In this document: piece after piece, positions 1-8,052 of the stretch
How the letters are laid out: the number at the start of each line of letters is the position of its first letter
Position numbering within the stretch: the first letter of the stretch is position 1
DNA from: JBIOHP01 sp044449065
Lineage (GTDB): Bacteria; Bacteroidota; Ignavibacteria; UBA10030; SZUA-254
NCBI GenBank assembly: GCA_044449065.1
Contig: JBIOHP010000001.1
Span: 124,001 to 188,000 of the forward strand
Reading direction: 5' to 3'
DNA: 64,000 nt
Made by a program: the position numbers and the translations under genes
Notes under the pieces: generated by a model
What the model was told of the DNA's origin: nothing
The model's database searches: none
What the model saw: the letters and a program-made list of their open reading frames with translations, nothing else

Positions 1-1
1 C

Positions 2-841
2 GAATCATCCTTGAAAGCTTTTAAACCGGAAGATTTAAAAGCATTTTATGATGGGTATTACCGGCCGAATAACGCGACAATGATTGTGGTGGGTGACGCG
101 AAATTGGACGACATAACCGCTAAATTGGAAAAAGGATTGGCAGACTGGCAGGGCGGCGATGTGAAATTGAATTCGGTTCCGCCACCGCAGTTAGTGGATA
201 AAATGCGCGTGTATCTGATCGATAAACCGGGCGCTGCGCAATCTGAAATTCGCATCGGTAACCCATCTTTATCGCGAACCACACCGGATTATTTTGCCGT
301 TCAACTTATGAACCAGATGCTTGGCGGGCAATTTACCAGCCGCATCAATCTTAATCTTCGTGAAAAGCACGGGTACACGTACGGCGCCAGATCGGTATTT
401 CAAATGCAAAAAGGCGTTGGTCCGTTCACAGCTTCGAGCGGAGTGATAACAGAGAAAACCGATAGTTCCGTGATAGAATTTCTTAACGAACTGAACGCCA
501 TGCATGATAAAGGTTTGACGGCTGATGAACTTGAATACGCAAAAAAAGGAATGACCGGCAGCTTTGCGCTAAGTTTTGAAACGCCCGCGCAGGTAGCCAG
601 AGCGCTTGCGAATATAGTCACGTACAACCTTCCCGAAGATTATTATCAGAAATATTTGCAAAACATCGAATCGGTTAAGCTTGATGAGGTGCAGAATGTT
701 GCAAAAAAATATCTCGATACGTCAAAAATGGCTATAGTCATTGTCGGTGATCTTTCCAAGATCAGAGAAGGTATCCTAAAATTGAACCTTGGTGAAATTG
801 TTAATTGTGATGTTTCCGGCAAACCGTTAAAGAAGTTATAA
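2..841 (+). CDS. M16 family metallopeptidase, C-terminal part (5' end outside window)
   Basis: The frame is open to the window edge, so the start and any HxxEH zinc site lie upstream. The visible ~280 residues are the second half of an insulinase-like (M16) protein. The end of the first M16 domain has the pattern FYDGYYRPNNATMIVVGD, and the second domain carries LGGQFTSRINLNLREKHGYTYG. In M16 enzymes the Arg and Tyr of that segment bind substrate opposite the zinc site. In this lineage M16 proteins often occur as tandem catalytic and non-catalytic subunits, in the periplasm or outer membrane. Which subunit this is cannot be decided here. A hairpin at 886-911 follows the stop. Confidence 0.9.
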   Translation, partial: ESSLKAFKPEDLKAFYDGYYRPNNATMIVVGDAKLDDITAKLEKGLADWQGGDVKLNSVPPPQLVDKMRVYLIDKPGAAQSEIRIGNPSLSRTTPDYFAVQLMNQMLGGQFTSRINLNLREKHGYTYGARSVFQMQKGVGPFTASSGVITEKTDSSVIEFLNELNAMHDKGLTADELEYAKKGMTGSFALSFETPAQVARALANIVTYNLPEDYYQKYLQNIESVKLDEVQNVAKKYLDTSKMAIVIVGDLSKIREGILKLNLGEIVNCDVSGKPLKKL

Positions 842-885
842 CCTAAAATACCGTTCTTTTGCCGAATAGGTCGTGTGTAATATGG

Positions 886-921
886 TGTGCCCATGCTTAG
901 GTGTGGGCACATTTGTTTTAT
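886..921 (+). terminator. Probable terminator after the M16 gene
   Basis: TGTGCCCA (886-893) pairs with TGGGCACA (904-911) across a 10-nt loop, and a T-rich run (ATTTGTTTTA) follows. The position 45 bp past the stop fits a rho-independent terminator, although the T-tract is interrupted. Confidence 0.5.
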
Positions 922-950
922 GGGAGCTCGGCATATTTCCAGTGTTATGA

Positions 951-1122
951 ATTTTGGAAAGGTATTGAAACCCCCTCGCCTTCGGCGATCCCCCTTTCAC
1001 AATGGGGATTATAATAAAATGAAATACTCCAATTCAGTTCCGAGAAAGTCCCCTTGCCAGCCGGACAATGTCTTTCTGGCGGGTCAAAGGGGGTTGGGGG
1101 TTTTGAGTCTCTCTTCCAAAAT
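951..1122. repeat. 172-bp intergenic element with nested inverted repeats
   Basis: The outer ends ATTTTGGAA (951-959) and TTCCAAAAT (1114-1122) are inverted. Inside them, AAACCCCC (968-975) and CCCCCTTT (990-997) pair with GGGGGTTT (1096-1103) and AAAGGGGG (1086-1093). The 88-codon frame across it (887-1153) is Pro/Arg/Ser-rich and looks like a translated repeat, not a gene. It fills most of the 348-bp gap between the M16 and kinase genes. Confidence 0.5.
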
Positions 1123-1189
1123 GGTTACATTATTTGCGACGCTACTGTATTAAACGTGATAAATTATCATTAACGTTATTTTCGGGTTG

Positions 1190-2485
1190 ATGGATCATCC
1201 CTTTCAGAACATAAAAGAAAAAATATTCGGGAAGCCGCCTTCCTCGCGTATCGATCTGTCCGAGGAATTTCTCAAGTCCATGACGCTTATCGTGGGATTG
1301 GATCAACTCCTCGACAATTTTACCGCAAAACTGCGGGAAATATTACATGCCGCAAGTGTTTATGTGGTCCTGTATGAACCGATCACCATCCGGTATATCG
1401 GCAAAAAAGCGAAGGGAGGTCGGCTCGAGTTATTGCGCGAGCTTAATTTTTCACCGGCAGATAATCTTATCCGGTGGTTAACCGTCAACAGAACGGTGCT
1501 TGATTTCAGGGATGATGTGGAGGTGGTTGAATATTTAAGTTCTCCTGAGCGTGAATTAATGAAAAAATGTGGGATCATTCTCAGCGTTCCGCTCATCGTA
1601 TTAAATCGCCTGACGGGTGCGATCTTTCTCAGCGCAAAATCCGACGGGGGCGGATACCAGGCAGCGGAAGTTGAAATGCTTTCACATATCACAAGCCAAA
1701 GCGCTCTCGCGATAGAACATGCAATCATGTATCAATTTCAGGAAGAGCGGTTGAAAAAGATTTTTCACGCGGATAAACTCTCAACGGTCGGCGAGCTTGC
1801 TGCCGGCGCGGCACATGAGATCAGAAATCCCTTAACCTCGATCCGCAGCACCATCCAGTATATCCAAAAAGATATTCCGACCGATAAACAGCCTCTGATA
1901 GCAGGGATCATAGGGGAAGTTGACCGCATCGATTCGGTTATTAAGGGATTGTTGTCGTTCAGCAAAACGACCGAACTAAACATGGTCGATCTGGATATTA
2001 TGGATCTCCTGAATCAAACGTTAATGCTGCTGGACTCGGAAGTGCGGAACCATTCGGTTGAAGTTTTTAAAAATTACCCGGAGAATAGTTTGTGGCTAAA
2101 TGGGGATAGTTCACAATTGAAGCAATTATTCCTTAATCTTCTCCTGAATAGTATCCAGGCAATGTCCGATGGGGGAGGAATCACCATCACCGTTTCCAGC
2201 CGCCGATCACACGTTAATGGATTGCTGGAGCGGGAAATGGTTCAGATCGAAATAGCGGATACCGGCAAGGGAATTCCGGAAAATGATCTTGCGAAGGTAT
2301 TCGATCCGTTCTTTACGACAAAGGAAAACGGAACCGGCTTGGGTTTATCCATTGCATTTGGAATAGTGAACCGGCACGGCGGAGAGATAACGATCACCAG
2401 CAAAACGGACGAAATAAATCACGGGACGATTGTTACCGTGTTGATACCTAAATTATTATCGCCTTCGTCGCATTTCACCTCCTGA
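1190..2485 (+). CDS. Soluble GAF-domain sensor histidine kinase (NtrB-like)
   Basis: A 431-residue kinase with no membrane segment. A GAF-like sensor region spans about residues 25-180. The H-box (AAGAAHEIRNPLTSIR) has its phospho-accepting His near residue 209. The N-box is LKQLFLNLLLNSIQAM, the G1 box DTGKGIP, the F-box FDPFFTTKENG and the G2 box GTGLGLS. ATG 1190 is preferred over the TTG three bases upstream. The sigma54 activator follows 45 bp downstream, so the pair forms a two-component system of NtrB/NtrC or HydH/ZraR type. A cytoplasmic sensor implies an internal signal or a partner protein; the signal is unknown. Confidence 0.93.
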   Translation: MDHPFQNIKEKIFGKPPSSRIDLSEEFLKSMTLIVGLDQLLDNFTAKLREILHAASVYVVLYEPITIRYIGKKAKGGRLELLRELNFSPADNLIRWLTVNRTVLDFRDDVEVVEYLSSPERELMKKCGIILSVPLIVLNRLTGAIFLSAKSDGGGYQAAEVEMLSHITSQSALAIEHAIMYQFQEERLKKIFHADKLSTVGELAAGAAHEIRNPLTSIRSTIQYIQKDIPTDKQPLIAGIIGEVDRIDSVIKGLLSFSKTTELNMVDLDIMDLLNQTLMLLDSEVRNHSVEVFKNYPENSLWLNGDSSQLKQLFLNLLLNSIQAMSDGGGITITVSSRRSHVNGLLEREMVQIEIADTGKGIPENDLAKVFDPFFTTKENGTGLGLSIAFGIVNRHGGEITITSKTDEINHGTIVTVLIPKLLSPSSHFTS

Positions 2486-2530
2486 AGATCAATGGCGGTC
2501 AATTTTTTATCGACATCATACTAAAAGAAA

Positions 2531-3937
2531 ATGAAAAACTCACATACAGGTAAGATTCTTATAGTCGACGATGAGGATAAGATACGAAACATCCTTGCCG
2601 TTATCTTGCGGGACGCCGGCTATGTAATAGAGACCGCAAAGGACGGTTTTGAAGCGCTTGAAAAGTCCGGTTCATTCAAACCCGATTTGCTGATTGTCGA
2701 TCTCCAGATGCCGCGAATGGACGGCATTGAAACCGTTACAAGAATCAAGGAGCGCTTTCCATCCGTTGTAGCAATTATCCTCACGGCGCACGGGTCCATT
2801 CATTCCGCTGTTCAGGCGATCAAACAGGGAATATATGACTACATTACAAAACCGTTTGATAATGACCAGCTTATTCTTGTGGTGAGACGCGCTCTCGACC
2901 TGCATCGGTTGACCCTGGAGGTTGCAGAGCTGAAGAACCAATTGCAAAAAAACTTTACCGTAGATCATATCGTCGGCGACAGCGCGGTGATGAAAGAAGT
3001 TAAACAAAATATCCTGCGGATCGCCGAGACGGATGCTACTGTTTTAATAGAAGGAGAGAGCGGAACGGGTAAAGAATTAGCGGCGAGGGCTATCCACTTC
3101 GAAAGTAAGCGGCGTGAGAAACCGATCGTGATTATCGATTGCGCTGCCGTTCCGGCAAATCTAATCGAGAGCGAATTTTTCGGTTATCAGAAGGGCGCGT
3201 TTACCGATGCGCGGGAGCAGCGCGCCGGAAAATTTGAAGAAGCGGACGGGGGAACGATCTTCCTCGATGAGATCGGTGAATTGCCCCTTGAAGCGCAATC
3301 AAGACTGTTACGGGTAATTCAGGAACGTGAATTTTCACGCATAGGAAGCGCGACGCCCATTAAAATTGACGTTCGTATTATCGCGGCGACAAATAAAAAT
3401 CTGCCCCAGCAGGTTGCCGATGGAAAGTTCCGCGAAGACCTTTTTTATCGCTTGAATGTGCTCAAACTCTTCATTCCACCATTGCGACTCCATAGCGATG
3501 ACATTCCAACTTACGCGCAACATTTCCTGATCAAACACCGGAATATGTTCTATAAAAAAGTGGAATCCTTGTCCCCTGAAGCCCTCGATATTCTCACAGC
3601 GTACGAGTGGAGAGGGAATATTCGCGAGCTGGAAAACACCATACAGCGGGCGCTGCTCAATGCCACGGGAGTCCGGCTGGAGGTTAGTGATTTCGATTTC
3701 AAACGTGAGAATGAAGGATTGAGATTTCCAAAATACGATCCCACGGGAGGATTGGAGACGTTCATGAATCTGTTGGTAGAACGGGCGGAACGTGAATTAA
3801 TTATTAAAACACTGACGGAGACACGATGGAATAGAACGGAAGCCGCCGAAAAATTAAAAGTCAGCCGCAAAACATTATTTAATAAAATGCGTCAATATGG
3901 TTTGGGCGATGATGACACCAAAGAGGATGCAGTATGA
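2531..3937 (+). CDS. NtrC-family sigma54-dependent response regulator
   Basis: 468 residues in three domains. The receiver has Asp57 (VDLQMPRMDG) and the conserved Lys in ITKPF near 107. The AAA+ domain has Walker A GESGTGKE (~175-182), Walker B GTIFLDE (~241-247) and an arginine-rich sensor segment. A Fis-type helix-turn-helix (TRWNRTEAAEKLKVSRKTLFNKMRQYG) ends the protein. The loop that contacts sigma54 reads GAFTDA (~222-227), not GAFTGA. It is paired with the kinase just upstream. A sigma54 promoter lies 126 bp past its stop, before the ABC-2 permease run, which makes that operon its obvious target (inference). Confidence 0.96.
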   Translation: MKNSHTGKILIVDDEDKIRNILAVILRDAGYVIETAKDGFEALEKSGSFKPDLLIVDLQMPRMDGIETVTRIKERFPSVVAIILTAHGSIHSAVQAIKQGIYDYITKPFDNDQLILVVRRALDLHRLTLEVAELKNQLQKNFTVDHIVGDSAVMKEVKQNILRIAETDATVLIEGESGTGKELAARAIHFESKRREKPIVIIDCAAVPANLIESEFFGYQKGAFTDAREQRAGKFEEADGGTIFLDEIGELPLEAQSRLLRVIQEREFSRIGSATPIKIDVRIIAATNKNLPQQVADGKFREDLFYRLNVLKLFIPPLRLHSDDIPTYAQHFLIKHRNMFYKKVESLSPEALDILTAYEWRGNIRELENTIQRALLNATGVRLEVSDFDFKRENEGLRFPKYDPTGGLETFMNLLVERAERELIIKTLTETRWNRTEAAEKLKVSRKTLFNKMRQYGLGDDDTKEDAV

Positions 3938-4011
3938 CGCATTGAAGAAATCTGATATCCTAAAGCAGGATTGAGTACAGTGTTACCCATCGTTGAGTAA
4001 TCTTATTCCCA

Positions 4012-4024
4012 TGCATTTTATGCA
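4012..4024. promoter_or_regulatory. Candidate upstream activator site (perfect palindrome)
   Basis: TGCAT-TTT-ATGCA is a perfect 5-3-5 inverted repeat, about 50 bp upstream of the sigma54 -24 element. Enhancer-binding proteins of the NtrC family use short dyads in such positions, but usually further upstream. A looser TTAC-N10-GTAA dyad lies just before it. Assignment to the regulator encoded upstream is inference. Confidence 0.35.
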
Positions 4025-4060
4025 CCAGCATTAATCATATAACTTTTCGATAAAAATCTA

Positions 4061-4078
4061 TCGGCACAAGACTTGCAT
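4061..4078 (+). promoter_or_regulatory. Sigma54 (-24/-12) promoter of the ABC-2 permease operon
   Basis: The sequence TCGGCACAAGACTTGCAT has GG at 4063-4064 and GC at 4075-4076 with exactly 10 bases between them. It closely matches the sigma54 consensus TGGCACG-N4-TTGCW. Transcription would start near 4088, leaving a ~26-nt leader before the first permease at 4114. The gene immediately upstream encodes a sigma54 activator. Confidence 0.85.
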
Positions 4079-4113
4079 GATGTCGTTGAGTTATTCATTA
4101 CCCCAAGGATTCT

Positions 4114-5556
4114 ATGCTCGGAACTATAATTAAAAAAGAAATACTCGAAAACATACTCAGTTTTCGATTTGTCCTATTCCTTCTTATCTGCGCCATTCTT
4201 ATTCCCCTTGCTATGTATGTTAACGATGTGGGTTATCAGAAAAATCTCAGGGATTATGATGAGCAGTTACGGCTCGCAAACCAGGATGCTTCAACGCTTC
4301 AGATGGGTGATCTTATGGGGGGCAGGGTTCATCTTAAAGGATTCCGTCATCCATCCGCACTATCGGTCATTGCCCAGGGATTGGAAAATATCCTCCCTCG
4401 GTATTACGAATTCAATCAGGATGGCTACAAACAAGGCGATGCTTCCGTCGCCGAACAATCAACGCTATCAGCCCAGGGAAAGCTCGATTTTTCTTTCATC
4501 ATACAGATCATCATCAGTCTTATTGTGATGTTGTTTGCATCGGATGTCATTTCGGGTGAGAAAGAATTGGGTACCCTACGTGTGACCTTATCAAACAGTT
4601 TACCAAGAGATATTCTCTTGTTGGGCAAACTTATCGGTGGGTATCTTTCGGTGTGGATACCGTTCACAATCGCATTTATTGTCGGCGCATTGATGCTCGT
4701 CATCAGATCGTTCCCTGTGTTTGCGCCGGAAATTGGGATGAAATTCGTTTTGATATTTTTCCTCTCCTCGATATTTATATTCGCGTATTTTGTTATCGGA
4801 ATGATGGTATCCGCAAGTTCGATACGATCAAGGACTGCATTGGTGGCAATATTGCTCGGCTGGGCATTTTTACAACTGATCGTTCCCAAGGCAAGCGATA
4901 TGATCGCGTCTGCCATTTATCCGGTAAGAACGGAAACCGCAATTTCTCTGCAAACATCTCTCCTTACGAACTCTCTTGAAACCGAGAAAGCAAAAGAAAA
5001 AGGGAGGGAGTATGTTGCCATTATGGGAGGTATGGAAGCGATGAACAATCAGCAGCAGGATTCACCGCAGCAGGCACGGTGGAACGAAGTTGAAAAACAA
5101 ATCGACCAGAAGTATGCCGATGAAAAAGCGCGGAGGATGGCGGAAATAACGGAAGGTCATGCCCGGGAGAAAAAAGTTCAGGAATCCATCGCGCTCGGAT
5201 TATCGCTGATCTCACCCAGTGCCGCATTCTATCACATCATCACAGATATGTGCGGAACGGGCGAACTGGCAAAATCGAAATACATCGATGCGGTGAAGCA
5301 GCATCAGAATAGTTTAGAATCGGCGGTTTTCTCTTCGGTCAAACGGACGATGATGACGACGCCCGACGGAAAAACGATGATGAGATTTTCAGCGCAGCCC
5401 GTTGACTTTAAAACGCTCCCGAATTTCAGCATTCCGGGCATTACCGCGGGAGAAATATTCAAAGATAACCTGGCAAATATGTTGTCGATAGTTTTTTGGA
5501 TGATTGTCCCATTCGGGATCGCCTATGTTCGATTTTTAAAATATGATGTGAGATGA
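4114..5556 (+). CDS. ABC-2 type transporter permease 1 of 6
   Basis: 480 residues, about six membrane segments: one near 18-38, one at ~125-150, three at ~168-260, and a last one at ~453-473. Between the second and third is the cytoplasmic coupling motif ISGEKELGTLRVTLSNSLPR. Two large extracytoplasmic regions are predicted: ~85 residues after segment 1 and ~190 after segment 5. The protein ends in KYDVR, a tail shared by the whole cluster. It starts with the shared IIKKEILEN amphipathic segment. It is the first gene after the sigma54 promoter. The substrate is unknown; export or membrane remodelling are both possible. Confidence 0.9.
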   Translation: MLGTIIKKEILENILSFRFVLFLLICAILIPLAMYVNDVGYQKNLRDYDEQLRLANQDASTLQMGDLMGGRVHLKGFRHPSALSVIAQGLENILPRYYEFNQDGYKQGDASVAEQSTLSAQGKLDFSFIIQIIISLIVMLFASDVISGEKELGTLRVTLSNSLPRDILLLGKLIGGYLSVWIPFTIAFIVGALMLVIRSFPVFAPEIGMKFVLIFFLSSIFIFAYFVIGMMVSASSIRSRTALVAILLGWAFLQLIVPKASDMIASAIYPVRTETAISLQTSLLTNSLETEKAKEKGREYVAIMGGMEAMNNQQQDSPQQARWNEVEKQIDQKYADEKARRMAEITEGHAREKKVQESIALGLSLISPSAAFYHIITDMCGTGELAKSKYIDAVKQHQNSLESAVFSSVKRTMMTTPDGKTMMRFSAQPVDFKTLPNFSIPGITAGEIFKDNLANMLSIVFWMIVPFGIAYVRFLKYDVR

Positions 5557-5593
5557 ATTTTGATTTATATCACAATTTACTTGTCTCATCTAT

Positions 5594-5717
5594 AGACTGT
5601 GTGAAAATTCCGATGCGCCGTTCGAACCAGAGGCAAGTTTTTGCAACTTGCATTGATGTTAGGAGATTGCGACGCGGTGAAGCTGCTCGCAACATACGAT
5701 GACTTTTCACACAGTCT
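5594..5717. repeat. 124-bp MITE-like element with 14-bp terminal inverted repeats
   Basis: AGACTGTGTGAAAA (5594-5607) and TTTTCACACAGTCT (5704-5717) are perfect inverted termini. Inside is a hairpin GCAAGTT-N5-AACTTGC. It carries no coding frame and sits between permeases 1 and 2. This suggests a non-autonomous insertion or a structured intercistronic element. No clear target-site duplication is visible. Confidence 0.55.
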
Positions 5718-5745
5718 GCAACAGTAAAAGACCGATAGATTTTAA

Positions 5746-7215
5746 ATGGATAGATTGAAGATTATCATAAAAAAAGAAATTCTTGATGCTTTTTTCAGCT
5801 ATCGTTTCATTATAGCATCGTTATTGTGTCTGGTGCTGATTCCACTGGGGATCTATGTCAACCTGCAGGAATATAAACAGCGGTTGGCGGACTACCAGGA
5901 GGCAATGCATCTTTACCAGCAACGAGCTGAGGGAACAATCGACCTCGATTTCGCTGCAGAGGGTTACCGTCCACCCTCGGTGTTAAGTATTTTCTCTGTG
6001 GGACTTGAATATTACCTGCCAAACAAGATTACCACCTCCCCGGGTGGGGTGTTTCATGCAAGTAATGAACAGGGTATCAATAATCCACAATCGCTCCTCT
6101 TCGGCAAGGTCGATTTGCTCTTCAACGTTACCTTTGTTATCTCATTGCTGGCGCTGATTTTCTCATTCAGCACCATTACGGGTGAAAAAGAAGGGGGCAC
6201 CTTAAGGATGATGCTGGCAAATCCTGTCCCGCGCTGGAAAATACTTATTGGCAAAATAATAGGGAATTATCTGGTGTTGCTTGTCCCATTTATCATATCG
6301 ATTATTATATCGCTGATGGTGCTCAATATATCGGGCAGCGTCGATATTTATTCAAGGGGAATATTAGCGCCATTTCTTGTCATCCTGATCGCGACGTTGT
6401 TGTTTATACTGGTGATGTTCAATCTTGGGATTTTAGCATCGACGCTAACGCATCGCTCGATTACTTCAATTGTTACACTCCTTTTCATATGGACAATATT
6501 TGTCCTCACATTACCCAAAATCAGCACCATGATAGCTGAAATAATATATCCGGTTAAGTCTCAGCAAGTTCTCGATCTCGAAAAAATGCTCGTTCGGCAG
6601 GACCTTGAGAAAGAACTTGATCACAAGAAACGCGCGCTATTCGATGAAGTTGAAACTCAACTCGGCATGCAGGACATAGGTGCCAGCGTCGGGACGGGCA
6701 GCCCAGAAGAAAAGGCGGTCCATACTAAATTTGACGAGCTGAAAAAACCCATGGAAAACGAATACAACCAGCGAATTGATAATGAAGTTAATAAACTTCA
6801 GCAGGAATACGTGAATAGACGTAATGTTCAGCAATTGATCGGGATGAACCTCTCCCGGATATCGCCTGCAAGCAGCTACAATTATCTTATATCGGAAATT
6901 TCTTCAACCGGCGTGTTAGAAATGAATAATGTGCTCAAACACGCGCAACGTTTTCAGGATGAAGTTAAGGAAAATATCTATGATAAATTCATAATTAAGT
7001 CGTATGGCGGCTTAAATGGAGGAACAGCAACTATGATAGACTGGGCGAAGGGATTCAATCCGCATAAAGCGCAAGTCCCTAATTTGGCATATCACCAAAC
7101 CGATCTCGGCGATGCGATGAGGGCGGAATGGGTGGATATTCTCCTCCTATTTCTCTTCAATATTATATTTTTTTCAGCCGGGGTTGTGATTTTCAACCGG
7201 TATGACGTCCGGTGA
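5746..7215 (+). CDS. ABC-2 type transporter permease 2 of 6
   Basis: 489 residues, same architecture as permease 1. The N-terminus is IIIKKEILDAFFSYRF. The coupling motif is ITGEKEGGTLRMMLANPVPR after the second membrane segment, and three further segments follow to about residue 260. A charged extracytoplasmic region (~265-450) contains predicted coiled-coil stretches rich in Glu and Lys. The final membrane segment is followed by NRYDVR at the C-terminus. It is separated from permease 1 by a 189-bp gap holding the inverted-repeat element, and from the ATPase gene by 64 bp. Confidence 0.9.
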   Translation: MDRLKIIIKKEILDAFFSYRFIIASLLCLVLIPLGIYVNLQEYKQRLADYQEAMHLYQQRAEGTIDLDFAAEGYRPPSVLSIFSVGLEYYLPNKITTSPGGVFHASNEQGINNPQSLLFGKVDLLFNVTFVISLLALIFSFSTITGEKEGGTLRMMLANPVPRWKILIGKIIGNYLVLLVPFIISIIISLMVLNISGSVDIYSRGILAPFLVILIATLLFILVMFNLGILASTLTHRSITSIVTLLFIWTIFVLTLPKISTMIAEIIYPVKSQQVLDLEKMLVRQDLEKELDHKKRALFDEVETQLGMQDIGASVGTGSPEEKAVHTKFDELKKPMENEYNQRIDNEVNKLQQEYVNRRNVQQLIGMNLSRISPASSYNYLISEISSTGVLEMNNVLKHAQRFQDEVKENIYDKFIIKSYGGLNGGTATMIDWAKGFNPHKAQVPNLAYHQTDLGDAMRAEWVDILLLFLFNIIFFSAGVVIFNRYDVR

Positions 7216-7279
7216 GAAGAATTAAAAAGTTTAATAAAATGAATCTGCATTTTCAACAACAAACGGAGATACTAAACTC

Positions 7280-7990
7280 ATGATAAAGGCAATTGATCTC
7301 ACAAAACGGTATGAAGACGGCTATCTTGCACTCGATCATCTTAACCTGAACATACAACCGGGCCAAATTTATTCGCTCCTCGGCGCGAATGGCGCAGGGA
7401 AAACCACAACAATTAATCTTTTCTTTAATTTCATCGAACCGACTAGCGGTACCGCGGTGATAAACGGAATAGATTGTACAAAAGATCCTCTGGCTGCTAA
7501 AAAGCATGCCGCGTATGTCTCAGAGAATGTTATGCTCTATGGCAATTTTACGGCGCGTCAGAATCTGGATTTCTTCACAAAACTTGCCGGCAGAAAAGAT
7601 TTGAAGAAAGAAGATTATCACATGGTGATGCGGGAAGTCGGATTGCCCGAACGGGCTTTTGAACAGCGCGTGAAGACGTTTTCCAAAGGTATGCGCCAGA
7701 AGTTGGGTATCGCCATCGCAATTTTAAAACAAGCTTCTGCATTATTGCTTGATGAACCGACGTCCGGTCTCGACCCTAAAGCGGGATCCGAGTTTATCCA
7801 GCTTCTTCTGAAACTCCGCGATCAGGGAAAAGCTATCCTCATGTCCACCCACGATGTATTTCGGGCGAAAGAAATATCGGATACTGTTGGGATCATGAAA
7901 GAGGGCGTTCTCATCATGGAAAAAACGAAATCAGATATACAGTACGAAGACCTTGAAAAATTATATCTGAAATATATGGAAGTGAGTTGA
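7280..7990 (+). CDS. ABC transporter ATP-binding protein
   Basis: 236 residues, a single nucleotide-binding domain. Walker A is GANGAGKT (35-42), the signature is SKGMRQK (~136-141, replacing LSGGQ), Walker B is ALLLDEP followed by the D-loop SGLDP, and the H-loop His is in MSTHD (~191). At the usual Q-loop glutamine the protein reads YVSENVMLYG, a Glu/Asn variant. It is the only ATPase in the cluster and so presumably energises several of the six permeases, as homodimers or heterodimers (inference). An SD-like GGAGAT precedes the ATG at 7280. Confidence 0.94.
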   Translation: MIKAIDLTKRYEDGYLALDHLNLNIQPGQIYSLLGANGAGKTTTINLFFNFIEPTSGTAVINGIDCTKDPLAAKKHAAYVSENVMLYGNFTARQNLDFFTKLAGRKDLKKEDYHMVMREVGLPERAFEQRVKTFSKGMRQKLGIAIAILKQASALLLDEPTSGLDPKAGSEFIQLLLKLRDQGKAILMSTHDVFRAKEISDTVGIMKEGVLIMEKTKSDIQYEDLEKLYLKYMEVS

Positions 7991-8052
7991 ATCTTCGAAG
8001 TGAATACGCAGCATCCTTAAATACTTAAACTGCAATGTTTTAATGTTGAATT

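Noticed and set aside
887..1153. 88-codon frame between the M16 and kinase genes
   Set aside because: It reads straight through the inverted-repeat element, gives a Pro/Arg/Ser-rich sequence with no family resemblance and has no ribosome-binding site.
4169..4528. 119-codon frame inside permease 1
   Set aside because: Alternative-frame shadow of the permease gene, without family features.
5618..5628. GTTCGAACC resembling a tRNA T-loop
   Set aside because: It lies inside the MITE-like element and has no cloverleaf around it.
5557..5745. Second sigma54 promoter before permease 2
   Set aside because: The only GG...GC pair (near 5632) has 9 instead of 10 bases between the elements and poor flanks.
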